Source of the DNA: Acidimicrobiaceae bacterium
GTDB lineage: Bacteria > Actinomycetota > Acidimicrobiia > Acidimicrobiales > RAAP-2
Length of the DNA: 34,423 bases
Reading direction: 5' to 3'
Assembly (NCBI GenBank): GCA_947455165.1
Contig: CANGMP010000012.1
Span: 1 to 34,423 of the forward strand
In this document: positions 23,938 through 33,275 of the stretch, one piece after another
Position numbering within the stretch: position 1 is the stretch's first letter
How the letters are laid out: every line of letters starts with the position of its first letter
Made by a program: the position numbers and the translations under genes
Notes under the pieces: generated by a model
Told to the model about the DNA's origin: nothing
What the model saw: only the letters and a program-made list of their open reading frames with translations
Databases searched by the model: none

Positions 23938-24971
23938 CTCGCCGGGAAATTGAACTCGAGCAGACAGGGCGCATTGTTGAGCCGTTGAGCTTGCCGACCG
24001 AACTGCGCGACGAAGCCGACCTTCGTCCTCGCGAAATTCAAGAGTTCATTGGTCAATCTGACCTCGTCGCGCACCTGCGCATCATGCTGACGGCCGCCAA
24101 GCAACGCGGTCAAGTGGCCGACCATGTTCTCTTCGCCGGACCTCCAGGACTTGGAAAGACCTCTCTGGCCGGCATTGTGGCGAGCGAAATGAACGTTGGG
24201 CTTCGTCTGACATCGGGACCCATTCTCACTAGGCCGGGCGACCTCGCCGCCATCTTGACCGACCTGCAGGAAGGCGACGTTCTCTTCATTGATGAGATTC
24301 ACCGGCTGCCTCGCCAGGTTGAAGAGGTGCTCTACCCAGCCATGGAAGATCGTCGACTCGATGTCTTGGTCGGACGTGGTCCCTCGGCTCGTTCAATTCG
24401 CCTCGAGCTACCGGCCTTCACGCTGGTGGGAGCCACGACACGGACCGGTCTGGTGGCGAGCCCGCTTCGCGACCGATTTGGTTTCGTTGGCCGACTCGAT
24501 CTCTACAACGACGACGACCTGTCAGCGATTGTCACTCGATCGGCGCGCCTGCTCTCGTATGAAGCGGACGACGAGGGTGCCCGAGAGATTGCCCGCCGGA
24601 GTCGCGGCACGCCCCGTATCGCGAACCGACTACTGCGTCGCGTCCGTGACGTCGCCCAGATCGAAGGGGCCGGACGTATTTCGCACGCCATTGCCCAACG
24701 GGCCTTGACGCAGTTCGGCATTGATGAGCGAGGTCTCGACAAGGTTGACAGGGCACTGCTCGGCTATCTCTGCACGCAAAGCGACGGCCGTCCCGTTGGC
24801 CTCGTCACTCTGGCCCAAGTTGTGGGCGAAGAGAGTCACACCATCGAAGAGGCCTATGAGCCGTATCTCATTCGCGAGGGCCTCATCGCCCGAACACCGC
24901 GAGGCCGTATTGCTACTGACGCAGCATTTGCCCACCTCGGGCTTAAGCGGCCCGGCGGTGGCCTCCTCTGA
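23934..24971 (+). CDS. ruvB: Holliday junction branch migration helicase RuvB
   Basis: AAA+ motor that drives branch migration. The 345-residue protein has Walker A GPPGLGKT (69-76), Walker B LFIDEIHRL, sensor/arginine-finger region TRTGLVASPLRDRFG, and a winged-helix C-terminus ending FAHLGLKRPGGGLL. It starts with an ATGA overlap on ruvA and is the last gene of the SOS-type unit; yajC follows after 49 bp with its own ribosome site. Confidence 0.97.
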   Translation: MTRREIELEQTGRIVEPLSLPTELRDEADLRPREIQEFIGQSDLVAHLRIMLTAAKQRGQVADHVLFAGPPGLGKTSLAGIVASEMNVGLRLTSGPILTRPGDLAAILTDLQEGDVLFIDEIHRLPRQVEEVLYPAMEDRRLDVLVGRGPSARSIRLELPAFTLVGATTRTGLVASPLRDRFGFVGRLDLYNDDDLSAIVTRSARLLSYEADDEGAREIARRSRGTPRIANRLLRRVRDVAQIEGAGRISHAIAQRALTQFGIDERGLDKVDRALLGYLCTQSDGRPVGLVTLAQVVGEESHTIEEAYEPYLIREGLIARTPRGRIATDAAFAHLGLKRPGGGLL

Positions 24972-24989
24972 ATTAATTGTCCAAGCGAC

Positions 24990-24995
24990 TAGGGT
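24990..24995 (+). promoter_or_regulatory. Possible -10 box for yajC-secDF
   Basis: TAGGGT lies in the 49-bp gap between ruvB and yajC, 25 bp before the start codon. The Shine-Dalgarno GGAGG follows at 25013-25017. The hexamer equals the one in front of pdxS. No -35 is clear. Confidence 0.3.
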
Positions 24996-25020
24996 TTTCC
25001 CGTTCAGTACCGGAGGCATA

Positions 25021-25371
25021 ATGCTCACACTTCTCGCAGCGGCAACAAAGGCAACCCCCAAACAGGGGAGCTGGGTTCCCTCAATGGTCATGGCGCTGGC
25101 CTTCTTCGGCGTTTACTGGTTCTACCTACGTCCCCGTAACAAGAAGCTGCGCGAACAGCGCACCCAGGGCCGTCAGTTTGAAATTGGCGATGAAATTCAG
25201 ACCATCGGTGGCCTTATCGCCACCGTGACGGGCATTGACGGCGATGTCGTAACCGTTAAGACGGCCGGAGGCCAGGCCCTGGAGTTCACCAAGCGCGCCA
25301 TTGGCGGCAAGTTCGTTCGTCCGAGCGCCGAGCCCGAGGCTCCGGCTGCTGAAGAGACCACGGAGCAGTAA
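25021..25371 (+). CDS. yajC: Preprotein translocase accessory subunit YajC
   Basis: Small membrane partner of SecDF. The 116-residue protein has one N-terminal membrane helix (about 20-38, VMALAFFGVYWFYLRPRNKK) then FEIGDEIQTIGGLIATVTGI, the YajC signature, and an Ala/Glu-rich acidic tail. The ATG at 25021 has a good GGAGG ribosome site; the frame is open much further upstream but that lies within ruvB. The TAA overlaps the secD ATG by one base. Confidence 0.94.
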   Translation: MLTLLAAATKATPKQGSWVPSMVMALAFFGVYWFYLRPRNKKLREQRTQGRQFEIGDEIQTIGGLIATVTGIDGDVVTVKTAGGQALEFTKRAIGGKFVRPSAEPEAPAAEETTEQ

Positions 25372-26894
25372 TGGCCGCCGGTCCCGCATCGAAGCGTTCG
25401 CTCATCGTCGCTCTTTGTGCGACGCTGCTCTTGTCCTTTGGCTCGTTGATTCTGACGGTCTCTCTCGGCTGGGCCCCCAAGCTGGGGCTTGACCTCGACG
25501 GTGGCCTCTCGGTCGTTTACAAGCCAACCACCCAGGCCAGCAAGGCCGACCTTCAGCAGGTCGTCACGATTCTCTCGAACCGCATCAATGGTCTCGGTGT
25601 TTCGGGTGCGTCGGTCAACCTCCAAGGCACCAACATCGCCGTGAGCGTTCCCGGTGCCAAGAATGCCCGCGAGATTCTGAGCAGTATCGGTCAGACGGCC
25701 CAGCTCCTTTTCCGTCCCGTGCTCTGCGAAGTCAACACTCCGTCCGCCTTCTCCCACTTGACGTCCGAGCCGCTCCCGGCCTGTGGCGCCCAGTACACGA
25801 TGTCGGCCGCCAATTTGGGCGTAACGCCTAACGCGCAGTCGGTTAACGGGTACACGATGAACCCCATCGCACCGGATCCGGCGCTGACCCCGTACCCATC
25901 GACCCTGTCGCAAAACGACGACCCCAACAAGAGCGTCCTCTTGCCGACGTTGTCGAATCCCGGCCAGCGCTACTTGCTCGGACCGGCCCAGTTGACCGGA
26001 ACAGCCCTGAAGGGTGCCGTGGCTCAGCAGGACCAGGCCGGCGCTTGGATTGTTAGCTACAGCCTGACTTCCGACGGCTCGGCAGCCTGGGACACCGTTG
26101 CCTCACGCAACTTCCACGCCCTGGTCGCCATTGAGCTTGACGGTGTCGTTCAGTCGGCCCCCATCATTCAGCCCACCGAGTCTTCGCCGGCGTCGTTCGG
26201 TGGTAGTGGCCAGATCTCTGGTTCATTCACTGAAGCCTCGGCCAAGAGCTTGGCCATCGCTATGCAGTTCGGTTCGCTGCCCGTGCGCCTTGAGCCGCTG
26301 ACGACGCAGACTGTGTCGCCGACACTCGGACACTCAGCGCTCGTCGCTGGGCTCGGTGCCGGTTTGGCCGGTCTCATCTTGGTGCTGCTCTACACAATCA
26401 TCTACTACCGAGCCCTCGGTCTCGTCATTGTGTTGGGTCTGGGCGTTAGCGCCGCTGCGCTTTACGCCATCATCTCGGCCCTCGGTCGCACCTCATTGGC
26501 GCCCAGCTTTGACCTTGCGGGTGTTACTGGCTTGATTGTCTCAATCGGTATTACCGTCGACAGTTTCATCGTGTACTTCGAACGATTAAAGGACGAAACT
26601 CGTTCCGGTCGTACGTTGCGTAGTTCGGTTGATCGTGGTTTCCGCTCCGCCTGGCGCACCGTCTTGGCCGCTGACCTCGTCAGCCTGCTTGCCGCGACGT
26701 TGCTCTACCTCATCGCAGTAGGTGCCGTTCGTGGCTTCGCATTCTTCCTTGGACTTTCGACTCTGCTCGACATCATTGTGACCTGGTACTTCACTCGTCC
26801 GCTGGTGACGTTGCTCGGTCGACGCAGTTCTGACTCCAACTCAAACTTTTCAATGGCCGCCGGTATTGGCGCTGAGGTGAACCATGACAAGTAA
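25371..26894 (+). CDS. secD: Protein translocase subunit SecD
   Basis: Proton-driven accessory subunit that helps release exported proteins on the outer side of the membrane. The 507-residue protein has an N-terminal helix (about 10-33), GLDLDGGLSVVYKP, and the large extracytoplasmic P1 domain. Five C-terminal helices follow, containing FDLAGVTGLIVSIGITVDSF and IVYFERLKDE, the conserved SecD motifs. It forms an operon with yajC and secF, overlapping secF by 11 bp. Confidence 0.97.
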   Translation: MAAGPASKRSLIVALCATLLLSFGSLILTVSLGWAPKLGLDLDGGLSVVYKPTTQASKADLQQVVTILSNRINGLGVSGASVNLQGTNIAVSVPGAKNAREILSSIGQTAQLLFRPVLCEVNTPSAFSHLTSEPLPACGAQYTMSAANLGVTPNAQSVNGYTMNPIAPDPALTPYPSTLSQNDDPNKSVLLPTLSNPGQRYLLGPAQLTGTALKGAVAQQDQAGAWIVSYSLTSDGSAAWDTVASRNFHALVAIELDGVVQSAPIIQPTESSPASFGGSGQISGSFTEASAKSLAIAMQFGSLPVRLEPLTTQTVSPTLGHSALVAGLGAGLAGLILVLLYTIIYYRALGLVIVLGLGVSAAALYAIISALGRTSLAPSFDLAGVTGLIVSIGITVDSFIVYFERLKDETRSGRTLRSSVDRGFRSAWRTVLAADLVSLLAATLLYLIAVGAVRGFAFFLGLSTLLDIIVTWYFTRPLVTLLGRRSSDSNSNFSMAAGIGAEVNHDK

Positions 26895-28008
26895 CGACAT
26901 CGCTACGAACGAAGAGGCGCGCCCAAACGCCCTAATTCGCGTTTACCGCGGTCTGACGACGATTGACTTCGTTCGTCGGACGAAGATCTACTTCGCCATC
27001 TCTACCCTCATCATCGTGGCCGGTTTGGCCTCTATTGGTGTCCGGGGACTCAACCTCGGCATTGACTTCAAGGGTGGCACGGCGTGGGAAGTAATTGCCA
27101 CAAAGACGACCGTTGCTGACGTCACCAAGGCTGTAGAGGCCGCAGGCGCCAACCAGCCGACTGTGTATATCCTCGGCGGCAAGACTGTTCACGTCGAAGC
27201 TGACCTCAACGCGCTCTCGGGAGATGCGCTGACCAAGGTTGAGAACGCAGTGGCGCAGGCGCTGGCCACCATCGCGAATCGCAACATCGACCAGGTCTCG
27301 GTTTCGACAGTTGGACCGACCTGGGGCGGCTCGGTTACCCACCGAGCTCTCTTGGCCCTCATCGTCTTCTTTATTGCTGTGGTGATCTACATCAGTGCCC
27401 GATTTGAGCCCAAGATGGCGATGTCGGCCTTTGTGGCCATGGTTCACGACCTCTTGATTACGTTGGGTGTCTATTCGATTTTCGGCTTCCAAGTAACGCC
27501 AGACACCGTGATTGCCCTGTTGACCATTCTTGGTTATTCGCTCTATGACACCGTGGTTGTCTTTGACCGCGTGCGCGAAAACTCCAAGGGCATCTTGAAC
27601 AATGGCAACCTGACCTATTCGGAGATGATCAATCTCTCGATGAACCAGACCCTGGCTCGTTCAATCAACACCTCGCTGGTGGCCATCATGCCGGTGCTCG
27701 CCATCTTGGTCATTGGTGCCGGCGTACTGGGAGCCACGACGTTGCGTGAATACGGTCTGGCGCTCTTTGTTGGTCTGCTGGCCGGTGCCTACTCGTCAAT
27801 CTTCGTAGCGTCGCCACTGTTGGCTCTTCTGAAAGAGCGCGAACCTCGGATGATTGACTTGCGCAATCGCCTGCAGGCTAAGTCGAGCCGTACCGTGTTG
27901 AGCGCCACGAGCGCTGCCGTGTTGGCGGGTGAAAAGCCCGGCGCGTCGACGAGTAGTGGCAACTCCAAGGCCATTACCGCCAAGGCCCGTAAGCAAAAGC
28001 GTCGGTAG
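26884..28008 (+). CDS. secF: Protein translocase subunit SecF
   Basis: Partner of SecD. The 374-residue protein has LNLGIDFKGGTAWEV after the first helix, the characteristic P4-type extracytoplasmic region, and a membrane core with GYSLYDTVVVFDRVREN and the long N-S-I-N-T-S segment (SMNQTLARSINTSL). The C-terminal tail is basic (KARKQKRR). ATG lies within the secD 3' end. In mycobacteria apt lies between secF and rel; here rel follows after 20 bp. Confidence 0.96.
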   Translation: MTSNDIATNEEARPNALIRVYRGLTTIDFVRRTKIYFAISTLIIVAGLASIGVRGLNLGIDFKGGTAWEVIATKTTVADVTKAVEAAGANQPTVYILGGKTVHVEADLNALSGDALTKVENAVAQALATIANRNIDQVSVSTVGPTWGGSVTHRALLALIVFFIAVVIYISARFEPKMAMSAFVAMVHDLLITLGVYSIFGFQVTPDTVIALLTILGYSLYDTVVVFDRVRENSKGILNNGNLTYSEMINLSMNQTLARSINTSLVAIMPVLAILVIGAGVLGATTLREYGLALFVGLLAGAYSSIFVASPLLALLKEREPRMIDLRNRLQAKSSRTVLSATSAAVLAGEKPGASTSSGNSKAITAKARKQKRR

Positions 28009-28016
28009 GCGAACGG

Positions 28017-28022
28017 TAGGCT
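28017..28022 (+). promoter_or_regulatory. -10 box for rel
   Basis: TAGGCT lies six bases before the rel ATG with no Shine-Dalgarno, predicting a leaderless mRNA. The surrounding GGTAGGCTGACC resembles the fabI promoter GGTACGCTGACC. It would allow rel to be transcribed apart from secDF. Confidence 0.5.
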
Positions 28023-28028
28023 GACCGT

Positions 28029-30239
28029 ATGGTCAGCGTCGTCCAAAACCCACTGCAGGGTGAGGTTTTGGCGCCCCTGCTCGAACCGGTTCTTGAGGCC
28101 CACCTCAGCCGATTTCCGGGCTCGGACACCCTTCTGATCGAGCGGGCCTGTGCGCTGGCGATGCAGGCCCACAAGGGTCAACTTCGCCGCACGGGTGAGC
28201 CCTACGTCACCCACCCCATAGCCGTGGCGACCATCGTCGCCGAGCTCGGAATGGACGCTAAGACAATTGCCGCAGCGCTTCTACACGACGCCGTTGAAGA
28301 CACTGCCGTGACCAACGAAATGGTCGCCGAAATGTTCGGTGAGGATGTGGCCGCGATTGTTGACGGCGTCACCAAACTCGACTCGTTGAACTTTGCTACC
28401 AAGCAAGAGCAGCAGGCCGCCACGATTCGCAAGATGTTCGTGGCGATGGCCCGAGACCTTCGCGTGATCATGATCAAGCTGTCCGATCGGTTGCACAACA
28501 TGCGAACCCTGTCGGTAATGCCCATTGCCAAGCAGCGACTCATTGCCCAAGAGACGCTCGATATCTACGCCCCGATTGCACACCGTCTCGGTGTTCAACG
28601 CGTGAAGTCTGAACTCGAGGACCTCGCTTTTGCCACCCTCGAGCCCCGTCAGTACGCAGAAATTGAGCAGATGGTGGCCACCCGTACCCCCGAGCGCGAG
28701 GAGTACGTCCAGGTCGTCATGAACGAGCTAGTCGACAAGTTGAAACTCTTTGGTATCACGGCCGAAGTACGCGGTCGACACAAGCACCTGTGGAGCATCT
28801 ACGAAAAGATGGTGGTGGAAGGTAAGGAGTTTGACTCGATCTTCGACCTCATTGGTTTGCGGGTCATTGTTGAAGAGGAGAAGGAGTGCTGGGCCGCGCT
28901 CGGTGCGATTCACGCGCTTTGGCGTCCACTCGAAAATCGATTCAAGGACTACATCAACTCGCCGAAGTTCAACCAGTATCAATCGCTCCACACCACTGTC
29001 CTCGGCCCGCGGGCCAAGGAAGTTGAGATCCAGATTCGTACCAAGGAGATGCACAACCGTGCCGAAAATGGTGTGGCCGCCCACTGGCGCTACAAGGAGA
29101 ATCCGTCACCGAACGAGATTGCCTGGATGCAACGAATGGTCGAAGTCGAACAGGGGAGCGACGACTCTCTCTCGTTCCTCGAAACACTGAAACTCGATCT
29201 CATCACCGATGAGATTTACGTCTACACGCCCAAAGGTCGAATCATTGCCATTACGCAAGGCTCGACGCCGATTGACTTCGCCTACGCGGTCCACACCGAA
29301 GTGGGGCACCGGTGCATCGGGGCCAAGGTCAACAACCGACTCGTTCCACTCGATACCAAGTTGCGCAGTGCCGACGTCGTTGAAATTGTCACCGACAAGT
29401 CCGATGGCGCCGGTCCGAGTCGCGACTGGCTGAACGTCGCCGTGAGCTCTCGTGCCAAGTCCAAGATTCGTCAGTGGTTCTTGCGAGAGCGTCGCGAGGA
29501 TGCCATGGAGACTGGTCGCGAAGAGCTGACTTCGGCTATTCGTCGAGCCGGCCTGCCAATATCGTCGTCGATTGCCTCCGACGCAATGGCTCGCGTCATC
29601 TCGCAGCTCAACCTGGATGACCTTGAGGCACTCCTCGTCTCGGTTGGTGAGCACCACCTTTCGGCCACGTCGGTCACCCAGCGTCTCGAACGCGAGCTCG
29701 GTGGAGGCAGTGACGAGCAGATGCCGACGTCGGTGGCCAAGGTCAGCAAGCTCCGTCGCGATACCCGCCGCTCGGCCGGCGTGTACGTCGAGGGTCTTGA
29801 CGACGTGATGATCCACTTGGCTCGGTGCTGTTCACCGGTGCCGGGTGACGCAATTATGGGATTCGTTACCCAAGGGCGTGGTGTCTCGGTGCACCGTACT
29901 GACTGCTCAAACGCCGCGGCGCTGGCCTCACGACTCGGGGACCGAGTTATTGAGGTGGCCTGGGATGGTTCGGCTCAGGGCACCTACCGGGCGACGCTCA
30001 AGATTCACGCCTTTGATCGATCGCGACTGCTCTTTGACGTCAGTCGGGTCGTGGCCGAGTATCACCTCAACATCGTGTCGAGTAGCTCGACGACCTCGAC
30101 CGACCGCATTGTGAAGATGACCTTTGAAGTTGAATTTGCCGACCCGTCACACCTCTCAACGTTGATCGTGGCACTGAAGAACGTAGATGGTGTCTTTGAG
30201 GCCTTCCGCGACCTTCCTGGAAGAAAGGGCTCTTCGTGA
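28029..30239 (+). CDS. rel: Bifunctional (p)ppGpp synthetase/hydrolase (Rel/RSH)
   Basis: Makes and degrades the stringent-response alarmone (p)ppGpp. The 736-residue protein has every RSH domain. The HD hydrolase has YVTHPIAVA and ALLHDAVEDT (His86-Asp87), and KLSDRLHNMRTL follows, so hydrolase residues are intact. The synthetase domain has GRHKHLWSIYEKM, YQSLHTTVLGP and VEIQIRTKEMHNRAE. The TGS domain has VYTPKGRIIAITQGSTPIDF and the conserved zinc-finger region has ARCCSPVPGDAIMGFVTQG. A C-terminal ACT domain follows (about 660-736). It overlaps hisS by GTGA. Confidence 0.96.
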   Translation: MVSVVQNPLQGEVLAPLLEPVLEAHLSRFPGSDTLLIERACALAMQAHKGQLRRTGEPYVTHPIAVATIVAELGMDAKTIAAALLHDAVEDTAVTNEMVAEMFGEDVAAIVDGVTKLDSLNFATKQEQQAATIRKMFVAMARDLRVIMIKLSDRLHNMRTLSVMPIAKQRLIAQETLDIYAPIAHRLGVQRVKSELEDLAFATLEPRQYAEIEQMVATRTPEREEYVQVVMNELVDKLKLFGITAEVRGRHKHLWSIYEKMVVEGKEFDSIFDLIGLRVIVEEEKECWAALGAIHALWRPLENRFKDYINSPKFNQYQSLHTTVLGPRAKEVEIQIRTKEMHNRAENGVAAHWRYKENPSPNEIAWMQRMVEVEQGSDDSLSFLETLKLDLITDEIYVYTPKGRIIAITQGSTPIDFAYAVHTEVGHRCIGAKVNNRLVPLDTKLRSADVVEIVTDKSDGAGPSRDWLNVAVSSRAKSKIRQWFLRERREDAMETGREELTSAIRRAGLPISSSIASDAMARVISQLNLDDLEALLVSVGEHHLSATSVTQRLERELGGGSDEQMPTSVAKVSKLRRDTRRSAGVYVEGLDDVMIHLARCCSPVPGDAIMGFVTQGRGVSVHRTDCSNAAALASRLGDRVIEVAWDGSAQGTYRATLKIHAFDRSRLLFDVSRVVAEYHLNIVSSSSTTSTDRIVKMTFEVEFADPSHLSTLIVALKNVDGVFEAFRDLPGRKGSS

Positions 30240-31537
30240 GCGAACAGCCGCAACAGTTAGTAGCGCCTATTGGAACGCACGATGTTCTGCCCGACACCTC
30301 GCGCGCTTGGGAGAGGGTCGTGGGCCTCTTTTCGACGATGGCCCACCAGTGGGGATTTGGACTGGTCCTGACCCCAGTCTTTGAGGACGTGGCCGTCTTT
30401 AACCGTGGCATCGGTGAAAAGAGTGACGTGGCTCGCAAAGAGATGTACGTCTTTGAGGACCGTGGCGGTCGCACCTATGCGCTGCGCCCCGAAGGTACGG
30501 CTTCAGTTGTTCGTGCCTTTGTCCAGCACCACCCGACCACGCCATGGAAGGCCTGGTACGTGACGCCGGCCTTCCGGTACGAGCGGCCACAAGCCGGACG
30601 TTATCGCCAGCACCACCAACTCGGTGTTGAGGTGCTCGGCACCGAAGACCCCCTCGTTGACGTTGAGGTAATAGCACTGGCGTGGCGCTTCTACGAAGCC
30701 CTAGGGCTCAAGCGGGTGTCTCTGATTATTAATTCCATGGGTCACGCCGAGTGTCGGGGCGCCTTTGTGACCCAGCTGCGTACCCACCTCGAAACCAACG
30801 AGACGTCGCTCTGCGACGAGCACGCCAAACTGTGGTCTAACAACCCGCTTCGTGTCATTGACTGCAAGAAGGATGAGTGTCGAGGCGTGATCGACGCCGG
30901 ACCTTCGATTGCCGATGCTTTGTGCGAACCCTGTGCTGAACACTTCGCCGCTGTCGCCGAGGGCCTCACGGATATTGGCGTGCCGTGGGAGCGAAATACT
31001 CGTCTCGTTCGCGGTTTTGACTACTACACCCGGACGACGTTTGAGTTCGTCTCCGACGCCCTCGATGGAGCCCAGAATGCTGTCGGCGGCGGCGGGCGAT
31101 ACGACCAGTTGGCCCAGGACCTCGGGGGAGACCCCACGGCCGGCGTTGGTTTTGGTTCCGGTATCGAACGACTGCTTCTCGCTCTCGAAGCCGAGAGCGT
31201 CGAGGGATACCAAACGCTGTGTGATTCGAGTGTCGATGTCTTTGTGGTTGACATGACAGGCGGACTCCAGGCCCACCTGCTGTGTGACGAGCTGCGGCGA
31301 GCCGGCGTGGCCGTGGATCGGGCCTACGACGGCCGTTCCATGAAGTCCCAGCTAAAGGCCGCTGACCGTTCGGGCGCCACAGTGGCACTCCTCGTAGGTC
31401 CTCAGGAGCTCGAGGTCGGCGCCATTACGATAAGAGACTTACGGGCCACTTCCGACGGCGATCGGCAGCGTCAAATTGCGCGCCAGAACGTCGTCGAAGA
31501 GGTCCTTCGAACCATGGAAATGAGCAAAAACGCATGA
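30236..31537 (+). CDS. hisS: Histidyl-tRNA synthetase
   Basis: Class II synthetase that charges tRNA(His). The 433-residue protein has PIGTHDVLPDTSRAWERV at the start, motif 2 AFRYERPQAGRYRQHHQLG, the histidine-binding RGFDYYTRTTFEF, motif 3 GVGFGSGIERLLLAL, and a C-terminal anticodon-binding domain. An internal cysteine group (CKKDECRG...CEPC) could bind a metal. GTG start overlaps the rel stop; the stop overlaps the aspS ATG. Adjacent hisS-aspS is a common bacterial arrangement. Confidence 0.97.
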   Translation: MSEQPQQLVAPIGTHDVLPDTSRAWERVVGLFSTMAHQWGFGLVLTPVFEDVAVFNRGIGEKSDVARKEMYVFEDRGGRTYALRPEGTASVVRAFVQHHPTTPWKAWYVTPAFRYERPQAGRYRQHHQLGVEVLGTEDPLVDVEVIALAWRFYEALGLKRVSLIINSMGHAECRGAFVTQLRTHLETNETSLCDEHAKLWSNNPLRVIDCKKDECRGVIDAGPSIADALCEPCAEHFAAVAEGLTDIGVPWERNTRLVRGFDYYTRTTFEFVSDALDGAQNAVGGGGRYDQLAQDLGGDPTAGVGFGSGIERLLLALEAESVEGYQTLCDSSVDVFVVDMTGGLQAHLLCDELRRAGVAVDRAYDGRSMKSQLKAADRSGATVALLVGPQELEVGAITIRDLRATSDGDRQRQIARQNVVEEVLRTMEMSKNA

Positions 31538-33273
31538 CGACCAACTACGAGGCCACCAGTCTGAGAGATCGACTTTGCGGGTCAGTGTCGTCTAATGACA
31601 TCGGCACCACGCTCACCGTGTGTGGCTGGGTCGCCAAGCGCCGTGAGCACGGCGAACACCTCGCCTTTGTTGACCTTCGTGACCGTTCTGGCGTTCTCCA
31701 GGTCGTGGTTGATGGATCGGTGGATGTTCGCAGCGAATACGTCCTGCGCGTTACTGGCACCGTCAGTGCCCGTCCCGAGGGCACGGTCAATGACAAGCTC
31801 GGCACGGGTGCCGTGGAACTGACCAACTGTGTCGTGGAGATCCTCTCCGCCGCCGAACCGCCACCCTTCCAGCTCGACGACCGCGTTGAGATCGATGAGC
31901 AGGTGCGCCTTCGTTACCGCTACCTCGACATTCGTCGGGACCAGATGCAGCGCAACCTGCGACTCCGTGCCCGTGTGAACTCGGCGCTTCGCGCGGCCAT
32001 GGACCGCCAAGGCTTCTGCGAAATTGAAACCCCAATGCTGTGGGCCCCAACACCAGAAGGTGCACGGGAATTTGTCGTACCTTCCCGCCTGCACCCGGGC
32101 GAGTTCTACGTGCTGCCTCAAAGCCCCCAGATTGCCAAGCAACTCATGATGGTCGGCGGCTTCGACCGGTACTACCAAATTGCCCGATGCATGCGCGACG
32201 AAGACCTGCGCGCTGACCGTCAGTTCGAGTTCACGCAACTTGACCTCGAGGCCAGCTTCGTGACGCAGCTCGACATTATGGAGTTTGTCTCCCAGGCCGT
32301 TCTTGACGGTGCCGAGGCTGCGACCGGCGAGCGCCCGACAACTATCGACACAATGACGTGGGCCGAGGCCTTGGACCGATTCGGTTCCGACAAGCCCGAC
32401 CTGCGATTCGGCATGACGTTGCAAGACCTCTCGGACATCTTCGAAGCCACCGAAGTCAAGGCCTTCGGTGCGCCGACAGTCAAGGCAATCCGTGTGCCTG
32501 AAGGTGCCGCGTACACCCGCTCCAAGCTCGACGCCTTAACTGACCGAGCTAAGGAGCTTGGGGCCAAGGGCCTGGCCTGGTTCCGCGTGACCGAAGAAGG
32601 TCTTGATTCTCCGCTGGACCGTTTCTTGGGCGAAGCGGAGCGTTTGGCGATTCGCTCAGTCGATGACGCACAGGTCGGTGACCTGATTTTGATTGTTGCC
32701 GACGAATACGCCACGGCTTGCAAGATTCTCGGAACGTTGCGCATCGAGATTGGCGCTCCGCCGGTCTCGCAGGGCCCTCACCGTTTCTTGTGGGTTACTG
32801 ACTTTCCAATGTTTGAGGGTCTAGACGAAGACGGAAACCCCATCGCGGCCCACCACCCCTTCACGATGCCCAACGTGGACGACCTCCACCTGCTCGAGAC
32901 GGACCCTCTCGCGGTGCGCGCCCAGGCCTATGACCTCGTGCTCAACGGGTGGGAACTCGGCAGTGGCTCGGTGCGAATTCACCGGGCTGACTTCCAATCC
33001 CGCGTCTTTAGCGCTCTGGGAATCAGTCTCGAAGAGGCCGAGAACCGCTTTGGCTTCTTGCTCGGTGCCTTCCGCTACGGCGCGCCGCCGCACGCTGGCT
33101 TTGCCGTCGGTATTGACCGCTTGGTGGCCATCTTTGCCGGCGAGGAGAACATCCGCGAAGTCATTGCCTTCCCAAAGACGCAGTCGGGTACCGACTTGAT
33201 GACCGGAGCTCCCAAGGAGATCACCGAGCGTCAGGTTCGCGACCTTCGTATCCGCATCGCGCCAAAGGTGTAA
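31534..33273 (+). CDS. aspS: Aspartyl-tRNA synthetase (bacterial type)
   Basis: Charges tRNA(Asp). The 579-residue protein has the N-terminal OB-fold anticodon domain (TVCGWVAKRREHGEHLAFVDLRDR split across 27-50). The class II core has YRYLDIRRDQMQRNLRLRAR, FVVPSRLHPGEFYVLPQSPQ and motif 2 YYQIARCMRDEDLRADRQ, then the bacterial GAD insertion (about 290-410). Motif 3 follows (GFAVGIDRLVAIFAGEENIR). ATGA overlap with hisS. Whether it also mischarges tRNA(Asn) cannot be judged here. The TAA is three bases before the apparent rarA start region. Confidence 0.97.
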   Translation: MTTNYEATSLRDRLCGSVSSNDIGTTLTVCGWVAKRREHGEHLAFVDLRDRSGVLQVVVDGSVDVRSEYVLRVTGTVSARPEGTVNDKLGTGAVELTNCVVEILSAAEPPPFQLDDRVEIDEQVRLRYRYLDIRRDQMQRNLRLRARVNSALRAAMDRQGFCEIETPMLWAPTPEGAREFVVPSRLHPGEFYVLPQSPQIAKQLMMVGGFDRYYQIARCMRDEDLRADRQFEFTQLDLEASFVTQLDIMEFVSQAVLDGAEAATGERPTTIDTMTWAEALDRFGSDKPDLRFGMTLQDLSDIFEATEVKAFGAPTVKAIRVPEGAAYTRSKLDALTDRAKELGAKGLAWFRVTEEGLDSPLDRFLGEAERLAIRSVDDAQVGDLILIVADEYATACKILGTLRIEIGAPPVSQGPHRFLWVTDFPMFEGLDEDGNPIAAHHPFTMPNVDDLHLLETDPLAVRAQAYDLVLNGWELGSGSVRIHRADFQSRVFSALGISLEEAENRFGFLLGAFRYGAPPHAGFAVGIDRLVAIFAGEENIREVIAFPKTQSGTDLMTGAPKEITERQVRDLRIRIAPKV

Positions 33274-33275
33274 GT

